60,413 bases of DNA from assembly GCA_029547745.1 (NCBI GenBank), contig JAKPOQ010000023.1, positions 1 through 60,413 of the forward strand, written 5' to 3'. Both the position numbers and the translations under genes were made by a program. Below are positions 18,353 through 27,537 of the stretch, in pieces (the stretch's first letter is position 1; every line of letters starts with the position of its first letter). The notes beneath the pieces were generated by a model. That model had not been told where the DNA came from. It saw only the letters and a list, made by a program, of their open reading frames with translations, and did not search any database. Origin of the DNA: Actinomycetes bacterium. Its GTDB lineage: Bacteria > Actinomycetota > Thermoleophilia > UBA2241.

Positions 18353-18385
18353 GGCGGCGGCGCCGGCTCAGCCGGCGCCGCCGCC
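18353..18385 (-). repeat. 15-bp perfect hairpin with the DUF2207 stop codon as its 3-nt loop
   Basis: GGCGGCGGCGCCGGC-TCA-GCCGGCGCCGCCGCC. TCA (18368-18370) is the reverse complement of the TGA stop. Confidence 0.85.
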
Positions 18386-20284
18386 TCCGCCGCCTCCGCC
18401 ACCTCCGCCGCCTCCGGAGAAGCCGCCTCCGCCGCCCGACGACGAGCTCGGTGAACTCGCCGCCACGGCCGACGAGAAGGCGCTGCTCAGCTCGCTCAGC
18501 GGGCTCCCACCGGCATGCGTCGATACGGCCATGAACGTCATCGTCGTGAAGGCCGGGTCCTGGACGACCTCCGGGATCCTCACCTGCATGTTGCGCATGA
18601 CCTTGTCGGCGATGCCGAAGACGACGGCGAGCACGAGGAAGTGCTGCCAAAGGGCGACGGCGTCCGGCGGCTTCTCGTCGAGACGACCGAAGTCCTCAAG
18701 GTACTTCTTGAGCGCCTTGTACTTGGCGTGCAGTTCGGCGGCCGCAGGCGTGCGGCGGCGCATGAGGGGCGACATCGCCAGCATGGCGACGCCGGCGGCG
18801 AGACCCACCAGCGGGATGCGCGTGTCGCCCCAGCGCGAGAGGAGGAACCCGCCCACGGCGGACAGCAGGCCGACGCCGATCGCCGCGCCCATGGCCGCCG
18901 CCCCCTGACGCTCCTGGAACCCCAGGGCGCTCGCCGCGTTCGAGACGTCCGTGCGCCAGCTCTCCCAGCCGGCGCGGAAACGCTTCGGGTCATCCTCGGC
19001 GGCCTGGCGGAGCTCGTCGATCGTGAAGGAATCGGCCCCGACAGCATGGCTGAACAGGAAGTCGACGAGCTTCAGTTCCAGCTCGCGCAGCCCGTCGAGC
19101 TTCTCGCGCCGGAGCGTCAGTCTGTACGTGCGCTTCGTCTTGCTGCCGAAGAGCCCGTCCTTCACCTCGTCGACGGGGACGATCTCGATAACGCCCCGGT
19201 CGGCGAGGTCCAGCAAAGTGGCCACCGCGTCGGCGTCCTTGACCGTCCCCCAGCGCATCAGCGCGCCGACGAGAGCTGGAGCAAGGTCAGGGTCCGGGAG
19301 CTCGCGGAAGTACGGGCCTTCGAAGTGCGTCCGATGCTCGCGGCCGTACTTGAAGAAGAGGAAGACGACGAGGCCGAGGGCGACGAGCGGCAGGACAGCG
19401 CCGAGCACGATCGCCGCGCCGCGGCGGCGGCGCGCGGCCGCGCGCTCGGCGTTGGCCTCGTCCGCGAGCTGCTTCTCCTCGGCGAGGACCGCGGAGACGC
19501 GCGGCCCTTCGCGCCGCGGCGCCTTCGGCACGGCCTCCGGCGGGAAGAGCATGCGGACCTCGACGAAGGTCGCCGCAGGAAGGTCGTCGACGGCGAGTAC
19601 GACGACGCCGTCCGGGCGGATGCTGACGTCTCCCCACAGAGGACCGTGGGCCCAGGCGCGGACCTCGTCACCGCTCACGCCGCCCGGCGGCGTCACCGTC
19701 GCCCGCACATGGTCGGCCGGGACCTCCCAACGGTCGCCGACCAGCTTCCAATACAGCTCGGCGGTGTCGTCCCACCGTTTCGCGGCGCCGCGGACGCGGT
19801 ACTCGATGCCGAACCGCGCCGACGTGTCGGACAGACTGAAGCACAGCTCGACCCGCACCCTGTCGCCTTCGTCGGCGACGAAGTACGTGCCCGGCTTTCG
19901 GGCGGAGCCAGAGGCCGCCGGCTCGTACGGACCTTCCGGGCCGCTGGCGCCGACGACCTCGATGCCCTCGCTGTCCTCCTTGTCGAGCTCCCAGTAGACG
20001 AAGCTGAAGTCGCCGCTGAACGCGAACGTGCGCCACTCCTGGACGAGCAGCGTCCCGTCCGGCCTGATGCTCGAACGGATGTCGACGTCGGTGACCGAGT
20101 AGCTCTTGGCGAGGGCGGCCGCCGGGGCGAGGAGCGCCGCCGCCACGGCGAGCATAGCCGCGAGAACCAACACGGCGGCGAGGGCCGGGCGCGGGTGCGC
20201 AGCGACTGCGTGTGCGCCCCCGTGCCGCGCCTCGCCGCCCGCGCCCTTGATCCGCTCACGGCACGTTCGCTCGCCCCTGCCCAT
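18368..20284 (-). CDS. DUF2207-family membrane protein with Gly-rich C-terminus
   Basis: Signal peptide/TM, SYSVTDVDIRSSIRPDGTLLVQEWRTFAFSGDFSFVYWELD, C-terminal SGGGGGFSGGGGGGGGGGGGGAG. Confidence 0.85.
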   Translation of the reverse strand: MGRGERTCRERIKGAGGEARHGGAHAVAAHPRPALAAVLVLAAMLAVAAALLAPAAALAKSYSVTDVDIRSSIRPDGTLLVQEWRTFAFSGDFSFVYWELDKEDSEGIEVVGASGPEGPYEPAASGSARKPGTYFVADEGDRVRVELCFSLSDTSARFGIEYRVRGAAKRWDDTAELYWKLVGDRWEVPADHVRATVTPPGGVSGDEVRAWAHGPLWGDVSIRPDGVVVLAVDDLPAATFVEVRMLFPPEAVPKAPRREGPRVSAVLAEEKQLADEANAERAAARRRRGAAIVLGAVLPLVALGLVVFLFFKYGREHRTHFEGPYFRELPDPDLAPALVGALMRWGTVKDADAVATLLDLADRGVIEIVPVDEVKDGLFGSKTKRTYRLTLRREKLDGLRELELKLVDFLFSHAVGADSFTIDELRQAAEDDPKRFRAGWESWRTDVSNAASALGFQERQGAAAMGAAIGVGLLSAVGGFLLSRWGDTRIPLVGLAAGVAMLAMSPLMRRRTPAAAELHAKYKALKKYLEDFGRLDEKPPDAVALWQHFLVLAVVFGIADKVMRNMQVRIPEVVQDPAFTTMTFMAVSTHAGGSPLSELSSAFSSAVAASSPSSSSGGGGGFSGGGGGGGGGGGGGAG

Positions 20285-20447
20285 CGCTCCTCCCTCGCTT
20301 CGATCGTAACGGCACGGACTCTACCATCGCCCCGCCACACCGGTCCTCGCGCGCCGACGTCGCCGACTTCACCCTCAAGGACCTCGAGCGCCGCGAGTGG
20401 GTCGGCCGCGACGTCGCCCTCGCGTACTGACGACGTCGCGGCCTGTG

Positions 20448-21059
20448 TCAGCCCGGGCGCTCCAGTCCGAGACGGCGCAGCTCCTCGTCGGCGAGACGGC
20501 GCACCGCCTCGTCGGCAAGACCGCGCACTTCGTCCTCTTCTGAGGCGCCGGGCGAAGGAAAGCCGAGCTCGCGCAGTCTGCTGAAGGGCAGGGTGCCTAG
20601 GGCGCGACGGGCGAGCGCGAGGTCGAGGCCCGGGTCCCCGGCGGCCAGCGCCGCGGCCACGGCGCGCACCTCGCGCCGCCAGCCACGGCGCAACGGCACG
20701 TACACGGGCAGGACCAGCATCAACGGTACGGCGGCGAAGGCGATGCCGACGAGCGCGCCCATACGCTCCAGGCCGGCGCGACTCTCGCGCCCGCTCTGCA
20801 CGACGCTCTCGCCGGCCTCGGTCACACGCCCCGCGGCTGCGTCGATCTCCCCGCCGACCAGCGGCAGACCACCCAGCACGTCGAGCCCCGCGCCGATGTC
20901 GGTCAGGGCCCGGCCGATGCGCGTCACCTGATCGCTGAGATCGGCCTGGCGTTGGATGTCGGCGCCGATCAGCGCGCCGAGCACCGTCCAGACGACGACG
21001 TAGACGACCAGGAGGACATCCAGTCCCCGTACCGTTCGCGCGCTGAGCGACCCGCCCAT
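20448..21059 (-). CDS. Hypothetical membrane protein
   Basis: Two hydrophobic segments (VLLVVYVVVWTVLGALIG; VGIAFAAVPLMLVLPVYVPL) with a polar coiled region between them. Confidence 0.65.
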   Translation of the reverse strand: MGGSLSARTVRGLDVLLVVYVVVWTVLGALIGADIQRQADLSDQVTRIGRALTDIGAGLDVLGGLPLVGGEIDAAAGRVTEAGESVVQSGRESRAGLERMGALVGIAFAAVPLMLVLPVYVPLRRGWRREVRAVAAALAAGDPGLDLALARRALGTLPFSRLRELGFPSPGASEEDEVRGLADEAVRRLADEELRRLGLERPG

Positions 21060-21163
21060 CAGACCTCCTTCGTCGCAGCCATACTCTAGTCCATCGCCCA
21101 GGCCCGACGAGCCTCGTGGTCCGACGTGACCGGGGCCACCGCAGCGGCGGGTCGTCGCCTGGG

Positions 21164-21214
21164 CGCGGGAGACGTGGCGGCGCTGCGGAGCGCAGTGCCG
21201 CCACGTCTCCCGCG
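21164..21214. repeat. 24-pair intergenic hairpin (one G.U) with GAG triloop
   Basis: CGCGGGAGACGTGGCGGCGCTGCG-GAG-CGCAGTGCCGCCACGTCTCCCGCG, between divergent genes. Confidence 0.9.
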
Positions 21215-21275
21215 GAGGAAGTGGCGCCCTGCCCAGCGTCGGGTACGATGTCTCCCACCGACCGCGGAGCCGACC

Positions 21276-21878
21276 ATGCGTATCGCGTTCCTTGGTGACA
21301 GCTTGACCGAGGGCGCCCCAGGCGCCTCGTATTTCCGCATCCTGCGGAAGCGGCTCGCCGGCGACGAGCTGGTCAACTTGGGCCGCGCCGGCGACGGGGT
21401 CGCCGACCTCTACGCCCGCGTCCAGCATGCGGGACTGGAACCCGTCGACCTGGCGTTCCTCTGGATCGGCACCAACGATGCGGCGGTGGGCGAGTGGACC
21501 CCATGGGCCTTCGAGACGTTCGAGCCCGTCACGTGGGCCACGACCCTGGACCACCTCTCGGACGTGTACCGCCGGCTCCTGGCATGGACGGCGGAGCGGG
21601 CGGACGCCGTCGTCTGCGTGCCGCCGGTGGCCGCCGACGGCCTCGAGGGGGAGTGGGAGCGCCGCGTCGCCGACGTCGCCGAGACGGTCGCCGCCGCGGT
21701 GGCCGCCGAGCCCCGCGCGGAGCTGCTCGACCTCGCGCCCTGGTTCGCCGACACCCGAGCTCAAGCCGGGGTGATCAGCTTCACGATCGACGGCGTCCAC
21801 CTCTCGCAGGCCGGCGCCGAGGTGGTGGCCGCCGCCTTGGCAGCGGCCGTCGAGGCGCATCGTTCCGCCACGACGTGA
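21276..21878 (+). CDS. SGNH/GDSL-type hydrolase
   Basis: FLGDSLTEG (block I), LWIGTNDA (block III), DGVHLSQAG (block V). Confidence 0.9.
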   Translation: MRIAFLGDSLTEGAPGASYFRILRKRLAGDELVNLGRAGDGVADLYARVQHAGLEPVDLAFLWIGTNDAAVGEWTPWAFETFEPVTWATTLDHLSDVYRRLLAWTAERADAVVCVPPVAADGLEGEWERRVADVAETVAAAVAAEPRAELLDLAPWFADTRAQAGVISFTIDGVHLSQAGAEVVAAALAAAVEAHRSATT

Positions 21879-21999
21879 CGTCGGTCCTCGGCGGTAGCGA
21901 CACACGCCCCCTCCGCCACGACGTGGTCGCCCCCCGGCACGCCGCAGTCGGCGGCTCGCCGGCCGCGAGGCGGCCGCGACCCGATCGGGCGCTGCCGGG

Positions 22000-22482
22000 C
22001 TACGCCGCCGACTTCAGCCGCGTGCCGCGGTGGCGTCCCGCCGCCGTCTCGTCGGAGGCAGCGTTGTCGACGAGCGGGGGTAGAGCGCCCTCCGTCACCG
22101 ACGGCGCTTCGTCACTCCCCGGCGGCGTCTCGTCACTCACCGGCGGCGCGGCCTCCGTCGCGGACCGCCGGTCGACCCGCGTCACCTGGCCGCCCGCAGT
22201 CGACCAGCGCTCCGGCCGGCCCTCGGGCCGCACTCTGAGGTAGCCGCCCATGAGGGCGTCCGGTTCGCAGACCGGACAGACCACGACCACGTCGCCGTCG
22301 ATGGCGAAGCGGCCCAGCGGTTCACCGGGCAACAGCCGGCGTCCGCACAGGGCGCACGACGGCGGTCCGTATCGTTCCGCGAGCCCTTGCCCGAGGGGTT
22401 CGGCCGATCCTCTCCCGTCCTTGGCCCCGAGAGACTCGGCCCAGCGGGCGAGCAAACGCTGGAGACTGCCGCCGACGTCCAT
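22000..22482 (-). CDS. Hypothetical protein with a CxxC...CxxC zinc-ribbon-like motif
   Basis: PSCALCGRRLLPGEPLGRFAIDGDVVVVCPVCEPD followed by an acidic/Ser-rich tail. Confidence 0.6.
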   Translation of the reverse strand: MDVGGSLQRLLARWAESLGAKDGRGSAEPLGQGLAERYGPPSCALCGRRLLPGEPLGRFAIDGDVVVVCPVCEPDALMGGYLRVRPEGRPERWSTAGGQVTRVDRRSATEAAPPVSDETPPGSDEAPSVTEGALPPLVDNAASDETAAGRHRGTRLKSAA

Positions 22483-22600
22483 GTCACCCTCCTGGGATCC
22501 CATCGTGGGCAACCCCGCCGCACAGGCCACACTCCCTCGGTGTCGACCCGTGCCATGCCAGTCGCATCAGAGGGTTCATTACCCCGATGCAAGCGAAACA

Positions 22601-22666
22601 TGACGCGCCCACGGGAGCAAACGTGACGCGCCCATGGGAGCAAACGTGACGCGTCCACGGGGGCGG
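22601..22666. repeat. 23-bp tandem repeat, about 2.8 copies
   Basis: TGACGCGCCCACGGGAGCAAACG / TGACGCGCCCATGGGAGCAAACG / TGACGCGTCCACGGGGGCGG. Confidence 0.9.
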
Positions 22667-22671
22667 TCGGA

Positions 22672-23418
22672 TCAGGGCGCCCGGACCAGATCGCGCACGT
22701 CCACGTCGGCTCCCAGCTCAAGATCGAGCTCGCCGCGGGCGACCATGAGGACGACCTCGGCCACACGCTCGGGCGGGAGGCTGCGGAAGTCATTCATCCT
22801 GGTGGCGGTGACCAGCGGGTGGACGAGGACGATCCGCTTGTCGGGCTGCTCGCGGGCAAGGGCCTTGGCCCAGCCCCTCACGCCCCACTGGCTCGCCCCG
22901 TACGCAGACAACGTGGCCGTCCCGTGCAGCGACGCCGTACTGCCGATGACGATGACGGCGTCGCGCACGTGCGGCAGCAGCAGGTGCGTGAGCTTGATCG
23001 TACCCAGAAGGTTCACCCGGACCTGCAGGTCGATCTCGGCGGAGGTCTGCTCGAGAAAGCGTCGCCAGACGACGCCCGCATTGTCGCCGAGGATGTCCAG
23101 ACCGCCGAGGATCGAGACGACCTCACCGGCGCACGTGCGGATGCTCCGCTCGTCGCCGAGATCGAGACGGTGCAGGGTGACTGCGGGGGCGCCGAGGTCT
23201 CGGCACTGCTCGGCGACCGCCTTCGCCTCGGTCTCGAGATAGGTGAGGGCGAGCCGAGCGCGTTCGGCCGCGAAGCCGAAGGCGATCGCGCGGCCGATGC
23301 CGAGGCTCGCCCCGGTCACGAGCACACGAGCGCCCGACATACCGGTCGTCGGCGCGCGCCTGGCGGGCGCTGTTCCCGCCTCGGTCGTCGGCACGAGTAC
23401 GGCGGGCGCCGTTCTCAT
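22672..23418 (-). CDS. Short-chain dehydrogenase/reductase (SDR)
   Basis: VLVTGASLGIGRAIAFGFAAERA, YGASQWGVRGWAKALARE active-site region (YxxxQ rather than YxxxK). Confidence 0.85.
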   Translation of the reverse strand: MRTAPAVLVPTTEAGTAPARRAPTTGMSGARVLVTGASLGIGRAIAFGFAAERARLALTYLETEAKAVAEQCRDLGAPAVTLHRLDLGDERSIRTCAGEVVSILGGLDILGDNAGVVWRRFLEQTSAEIDLQVRVNLLGTIKLTHLLLPHVRDAVIVIGSTASLHGTATLSAYGASQWGVRGWAKALAREQPDKRIVLVHPLVTATRMNDFRSLPPERVAEVVLMVARGELDLELGADVDVRDLVRAP

Positions 23419-23583
23419 GTCTTCCGTCGTCGCGCTCCTTCGCGTCTCGCGGCGCCGTCACCGCACCCCGTCACACAGGAATCGCGTTCGCAGCGGCGCG
23501 GCGCCACGCCGCACGGTGGCCGCGATCACAGGACGAGACACCCGCATCCTTCCCCTGGCCGCAGCGATGGTAGCATCTCCTCC

Positions 23584-24219
23584 GTGAAGCTCGCCGTCTT
23601 CGGAGCAAGCGGTCGTACCGGCCGCCTGGTGGTCGCCGGCGCCCTCGAGCGGGGCCATGAGGTCACGGCCTTCGGGCGGGCGGTCGAGAGGTTGGGCGAC
23701 CTCGCCCCGCGCTGCGCCCGGGTCGTGCGCGGCGACGTGGTCGACCGGGTCATGGTCGCCGAAGCCGTGTCCGGTCAGGACGCCGTCATCTACGCCGTGG
23801 GGCCGGCGCCGGGTCAGTCGGCGGCCACGACGGCGGACGGCGCCTTGCGCGTCGTCCGCGTGATGCAGAAGTACGGGGTCAGGCGGCTGATCATCCTGTC
23901 GGCGGCGAGGACGGCACCCGACGACGACTCCGCACCGTCGCTCTTCTCGCGGCTCTTCCGCGCGCGCACCAAGGGCGCCCCCACCGACCCCGGTGACCTG
24001 CGGCGGATGGAGGTCACGGTCCGTCAGAGCGGGCTCGACTGGACGCTCGTGCGGCCGTCCCGGCTCACCGACGGGCCGGCCACCGCCACCTACCGGGCGG
24101 GGCCTGGCCACGCGCTTCCCGACGACCGTCCCATCCCACGGGCCGACGTGGCCGCCTTCGTGCTCGACCAGCTCGACACCGACCTCAATGTGCAGCACGC
24201 GGTCGCCCTCTCGGGCTGA
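23584..24219 (+). CDS. NAD(P)H-binding atypical SDR (NmrA-like)
   Basis: VKLAVFGASGRTGRLVVAGALERGHEVTAFGR...SGLDWTLVRPSRLTDGP. Confidence 0.88.
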   Translation: MKLAVFGASGRTGRLVVAGALERGHEVTAFGRAVERLGDLAPRCARVVRGDVVDRVMVAEAVSGQDAVIYAVGPAPGQSAATTADGALRVVRVMQKYGVRRLIILSAARTAPDDDSAPSLFSRLFRARTKGAPTDPGDLRRMEVTVRQSGLDWTLVRPSRLTDGPATATYRAGPGHALPDDRPIPRADVAAFVLDQLDTDLNVQHAVALSG

Positions 24220-24290
24220 CTGCAGCACAGACCCTGGAGAGTGGGCTCGCCGGAGGCGGACTCCCGCCGCCGTCGCGCCCGCGCGGCGCC

Positions 24291-25559
24291 TCAGCGCCCG
24301 AGCTCGAAGCGCAGGGCGCCCTCGAGGTCGGGGAAGAGCCAGGTGAAGCCGGCGGCCGTCAGGCGGGCCGGCGTCACACGCTGGCTCGTGAGCAGGAGGT
24401 CCCGACCCATCTCGCCGAGACCGCGCTCGACCACGGCGCGCGGCGCGGCGAGCAGCGCCGGGCGGCGGAGCACCCTCGCGAGGGTGGCGGTGAACTCCCG
24501 GTTCGTCACCGCTCGCGGGGCGGTGACGTTCACCGGACCCTCGAGCGACGTGTCGTACAGCGCCGTCAGGATGGCGCCGAGGACATCGTCGACGGCCACC
24601 CAGCTCATCCACTGGTCGCCGTCGCCGAAGCGGGCACCGACGGCCAGCTTGAAGGCCGGCAGCATGGCGGCAAGCAGGCCGCCGGCACCCCCCAGGACCA
24701 GCCCGAAGCGCGTCACCACGACACGGACGCCCGCCTCACGCGCCGGCTCCAAGGCGTCCTCCCAGACCTTGCAGACCTCGGCGAGGAAACCGTCGCCCGG
24801 CGGGCTGTCCTCGCTGAGCGCCTCGCCGCCGCGGCTCCCGTACCATCCGACCGCCGACGCCGACACGATCACGCGCGGTGGTCGCTCGAGGCCGGCCACA
24901 GTGCGCGCGATGAGGTCGGTGCCCTGACGACGACTGGCGATGATCTCGCGCCGGCGGGCCGGTGTCCACAGCCCCGCGATGGACGCGCCGGCGAGGTGCA
25001 CGACCGCGTCGACACCCTCGAGCGCGGCGGCGTCGATCGCCGGCGTGGCCGGGTCCCAATGGACCCAGCCCGGGCCGGCGTCGCGCCGCCGCGTCACGCG
25101 TACCACGTCGTGCCCGCCGGCGCTCAGGAACGCCGTCAGCGCCCTGCCGATGAAGCCGCTGCCGCCGGTGATCGCGACGCGCAAGCGCGGGTTCTCCCGA
25201 TACAGGGCGTGGCGCGACAGGTCGTCCCGCGTCCGCCGGTGACGGAAGGCGAACAGACGCCCGACCCGCCGTCGCGCGACGCTCTCGGCCCAGCGCGTCG
25301 CCGACTCCGGACCGGGCAACGCGAAGTCGACCTGGTCGTCCAGCACGCTCGCGTCGTCGCCTTGGGGCATGAAGCGGTGGCGGTGCTCCCAGCGCGCGAA
25401 GGGGCCCTGCGCCTGGACGTCGATGGACCTCCCGGAGCGTTCGGTCACACGCCGCCGCCAGGGCGGCGTCAAACGTTCGCCGGCCGCGGCACGCGCGTGC
25501 CAGGCGTACAGCTCGTCCACCGGTACCGGCATGACGCTGCGCTTCTCGAAGACGGCCAC
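24291..25559 (-). CDS. TIGR01777-type SDR epimerase with N-terminal SRPBCC-like domain
   Basis: RVAITGGSGFIGRALTAFLSAGGHDVVRVTRR...SASAVGWYGSRGGEALSEDSPPGDGFLAEVCKVWE. N-terminal 120 aa is polyketide-cyclase-like. Confidence 0.88.
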   Translation of the reverse strand: MAVFEKRSVMPVPVDELYAWHARAAAGERLTPPWRRRVTERSGRSIDVQAQGPFARWEHRHRFMPQGDDASVLDDQVDFALPGPESATRWAESVARRRVGRLFAFRHRRTRDDLSRHALYRENPRLRVAITGGSGFIGRALTAFLSAGGHDVVRVTRRRDAGPGWVHWDPATPAIDAAALEGVDAVVHLAGASIAGLWTPARRREIIASRRQGTDLIARTVAGLERPPRVIVSASAVGWYGSRGGEALSEDSPPGDGFLAEVCKVWEDALEPAREAGVRVVVTRFGLVLGGAGGLLAAMLPAFKLAVGARFGDGDQWMSWVAVDDVLGAILTALYDTSLEGPVNVTAPRAVTNREFTATLARVLRRPALLAAPRAVVERGLGEMGRDLLLTSQRVTPARLTAAGFTWLFPDLEGALRFELGR

Positions 25560-25741
25560 GGCTTCACCCCCATATCACTTGGACCAGTTCTACCCCGAGA
25601 CGGTAGGGTCACGCGCACTCCGTCCTGAGAACGGGATGGTCACTCGCACTCCGCCGTGAGGCATCCTTGCGACGCCCGAGGGGTATCTTGTCATCAGGCC
25701 CTCCGCGCCCTGCTCCGCCGTGACGAGAGGTGGTGAGGACG

Positions 25742-25945
25742 GTGTACACACTCGCCTGCAAGGATCTTGACATCGTCGAGTGCGAGTTCGTGGCGTCAGG
25801 GGACAGCCTGCGCAAGGTCAAAGATGCAATGTTCGCGCACGCCCGCGACGAGCATCCCGAGCTCATCGCGGGCATCACCGACGAACGGCATCGAGAGCTC
25901 GAGCGCATGATGGAGGAGCGCGCGGCGTTCCGGTCGGCCGCGTAG
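25742..25945 (+). CDS. DUF1059-like small protein
   Basis: YTLACKDLDIVECEFVASGDSLRKVKDAMFAHARDEHPEL; upstream start at 25730 also possible. Confidence 0.75.
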   Translation: MYTLACKDLDIVECEFVASGDSLRKVKDAMFAHARDEHPELIAGITDERHRELERMMEERAAFRSAA

Positions 25946-25993
25946 GCCGGCCGCGGGGCGCGCGAGGGGCCCGTCGGCCGATAGACTCGGGGC

Positions 25994-27256
25994 ATGAGTC
26001 CCCCGGGTCTCGGATCGAAGCGCCGGTTCGGCGAGCGGCTCGACGTCTTGGGCCTGCCCGACTTCCGGCGCGTCTTTCTTGCTCAGTCGGTGTCCGTGTT
26101 CGGCGACGGCATCACGCCCGTCGCCCTGACGTTCGCCGTGCTCGGCCTCACCGGATCGGGCACCGATCTCGGCCTCGTCCTCGCCGCCCAGAGCCTGCCG
26201 CTCGCCGCCCTCGCCCTGGTCGGCGGCGTGTGGGCCGACCGTCTGCCCCGGCAGAAGGTCATGGTCGCGAGCGACCTGACGCGCGCTACCGTCCAGGCGG
26301 TCACGGCCGTGCTGCTCCTGAGCGGCGCCGCGCAGGTGTGGCAACTGGCGCTGCTCGCCGCCGTGCACGGCGGCGCCGAGGCCTTCTTCCGCCCCTCCGC
26401 CGGCGCACTGCTGCCGCAGATCGTGCCCGGGGCCAGTCTGCAGAGGGCGAACGCACTCATGGGCATGAGTGACAACTTCGGCTGGATGGTCGGTCCGGCC
26501 GTGGCCGGAACACTGGTGGCCGTCGTCGGCGCCGGCGGCGCGATCGCCGTGGACGCGGCCACTTTCTTGGTCAGTGCCGCCTTTCTGGCCGGGGTTCGCC
26601 CGCCGACGCTCGCCAGGAGCCGCGCCACGCAGAGCTTCGTCGCCGAGCTGCGCAACGGCTGGCGCGAGGTCCGCTCCCGCACCTGGCTGTGGGCGATGTT
26701 GCTGCGAGCCTGCCTTGTCCTCTGCATCGTCATCGCTCCGTTCCAGGTCCTGGGCCCTCTCGGACTGACGCAGCAGGGGTACACCGCGGCCGCCTGGGGA
26801 TGGGTCACGGCCGTCTTCAGCCTCGGGATGATCATCGGGGCGGCGATCGCCTTCCGCTACCGGCCGGAACGGCCGATGATCACCGTCACCCTGACGGGGG
26901 CGACGGCGCTCGCCTCGCCACTCGTCCTGGCGCTGGGCGGGGGTCCGTGGTCGCTGGGCGCCGTCCAGGCCGTACGCGGCATCGCCATCGGCGTGCTGAC
27001 CGCGGTGTGGAACACCGCCCTGCAGACCGAGATCGAGGACGAGGCCCTGGGCCGCGTCGTCGCCTGGGACTGGATGTCCTCGCTGGCGCTGTGGCCGGCG
27101 GGGCTGGCGCTGGCCGGCCCCCTCGCCGAAGCGCTCGGCGTGACGACCACGTCGTGGTTGTCGTTCGGGCTCGGGACGCTGGCGGCGTTCTGGGTCCTGG
27201 GCGTGCGTGACGTCTGGCGCATGCGCACGCGGCCCCGGGTGACGCCTGCGGGCTGA
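25994..27256 (+). CDS. MFS transporter (EntS-like)
   Basis: FRRVFLAQSVSVFGDGITPVALTFAVL, 12 TM pattern, FRPSAGALLPQIVPGASLQRANALMG. Confidence 0.9.
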   Translation: MSPPGLGSKRRFGERLDVLGLPDFRRVFLAQSVSVFGDGITPVALTFAVLGLTGSGTDLGLVLAAQSLPLAALALVGGVWADRLPRQKVMVASDLTRATVQAVTAVLLLSGAAQVWQLALLAAVHGGAEAFFRPSAGALLPQIVPGASLQRANALMGMSDNFGWMVGPAVAGTLVAVVGAGGAIAVDAATFLVSAAFLAGVRPPTLARSRATQSFVAELRNGWREVRSRTWLWAMLLRACLVLCIVIAPFQVLGPLGLTQQGYTAAAWGWVTAVFSLGMIIGAAIAFRYRPERPMITVTLTGATALASPLVLALGGGPWSLGAVQAVRGIAIGVLTAVWNTALQTEIEDEALGRVVAWDWMSSLALWPAGLALAGPLAEALGVTTTSWLSFGLGTLAAFWVLGVRDVWRMRTRPRVTPAG

Positions 27257-27537
27257 GCGGACTCGGCCATTCCAGTCCAGCCCCGACGCGATGAGCGCGG
27301 TGAAGGCCGAGCTGTGCGCGTATGCCTTCATGCGGCCGTCGCTGGACGCTCACACGGATGTAACACCGCCCGGGCACACTCCATGTGCCATGCGCAAGCA
27401 GACGACACACAGGCGGGTGCGACTCCTGAAGTCGTACTTCGACGGCGGCGGCCTCGATGAGCTCGCCGAGGCGCTGCGAGGTGAGACGCCGACCCGGCGA
27501 CCCGCTCAGTGGGCCGACCGCATCGGCGGACCGGCCG

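Noticed and set aside
18515-20584. 689-aa plus-strand ORF antisense to DUF2207
   Set aside because: Composition (RR/DE/H-rich, no domains) is a GC-bias artefact opposite a recognisable membrane protein.
25600-25660. Imperfect repeat GGTCACKCGCACTCCG before the DUF1059 gene
   Set aside because: Only two short diverged copies; not distinguishable from chance.
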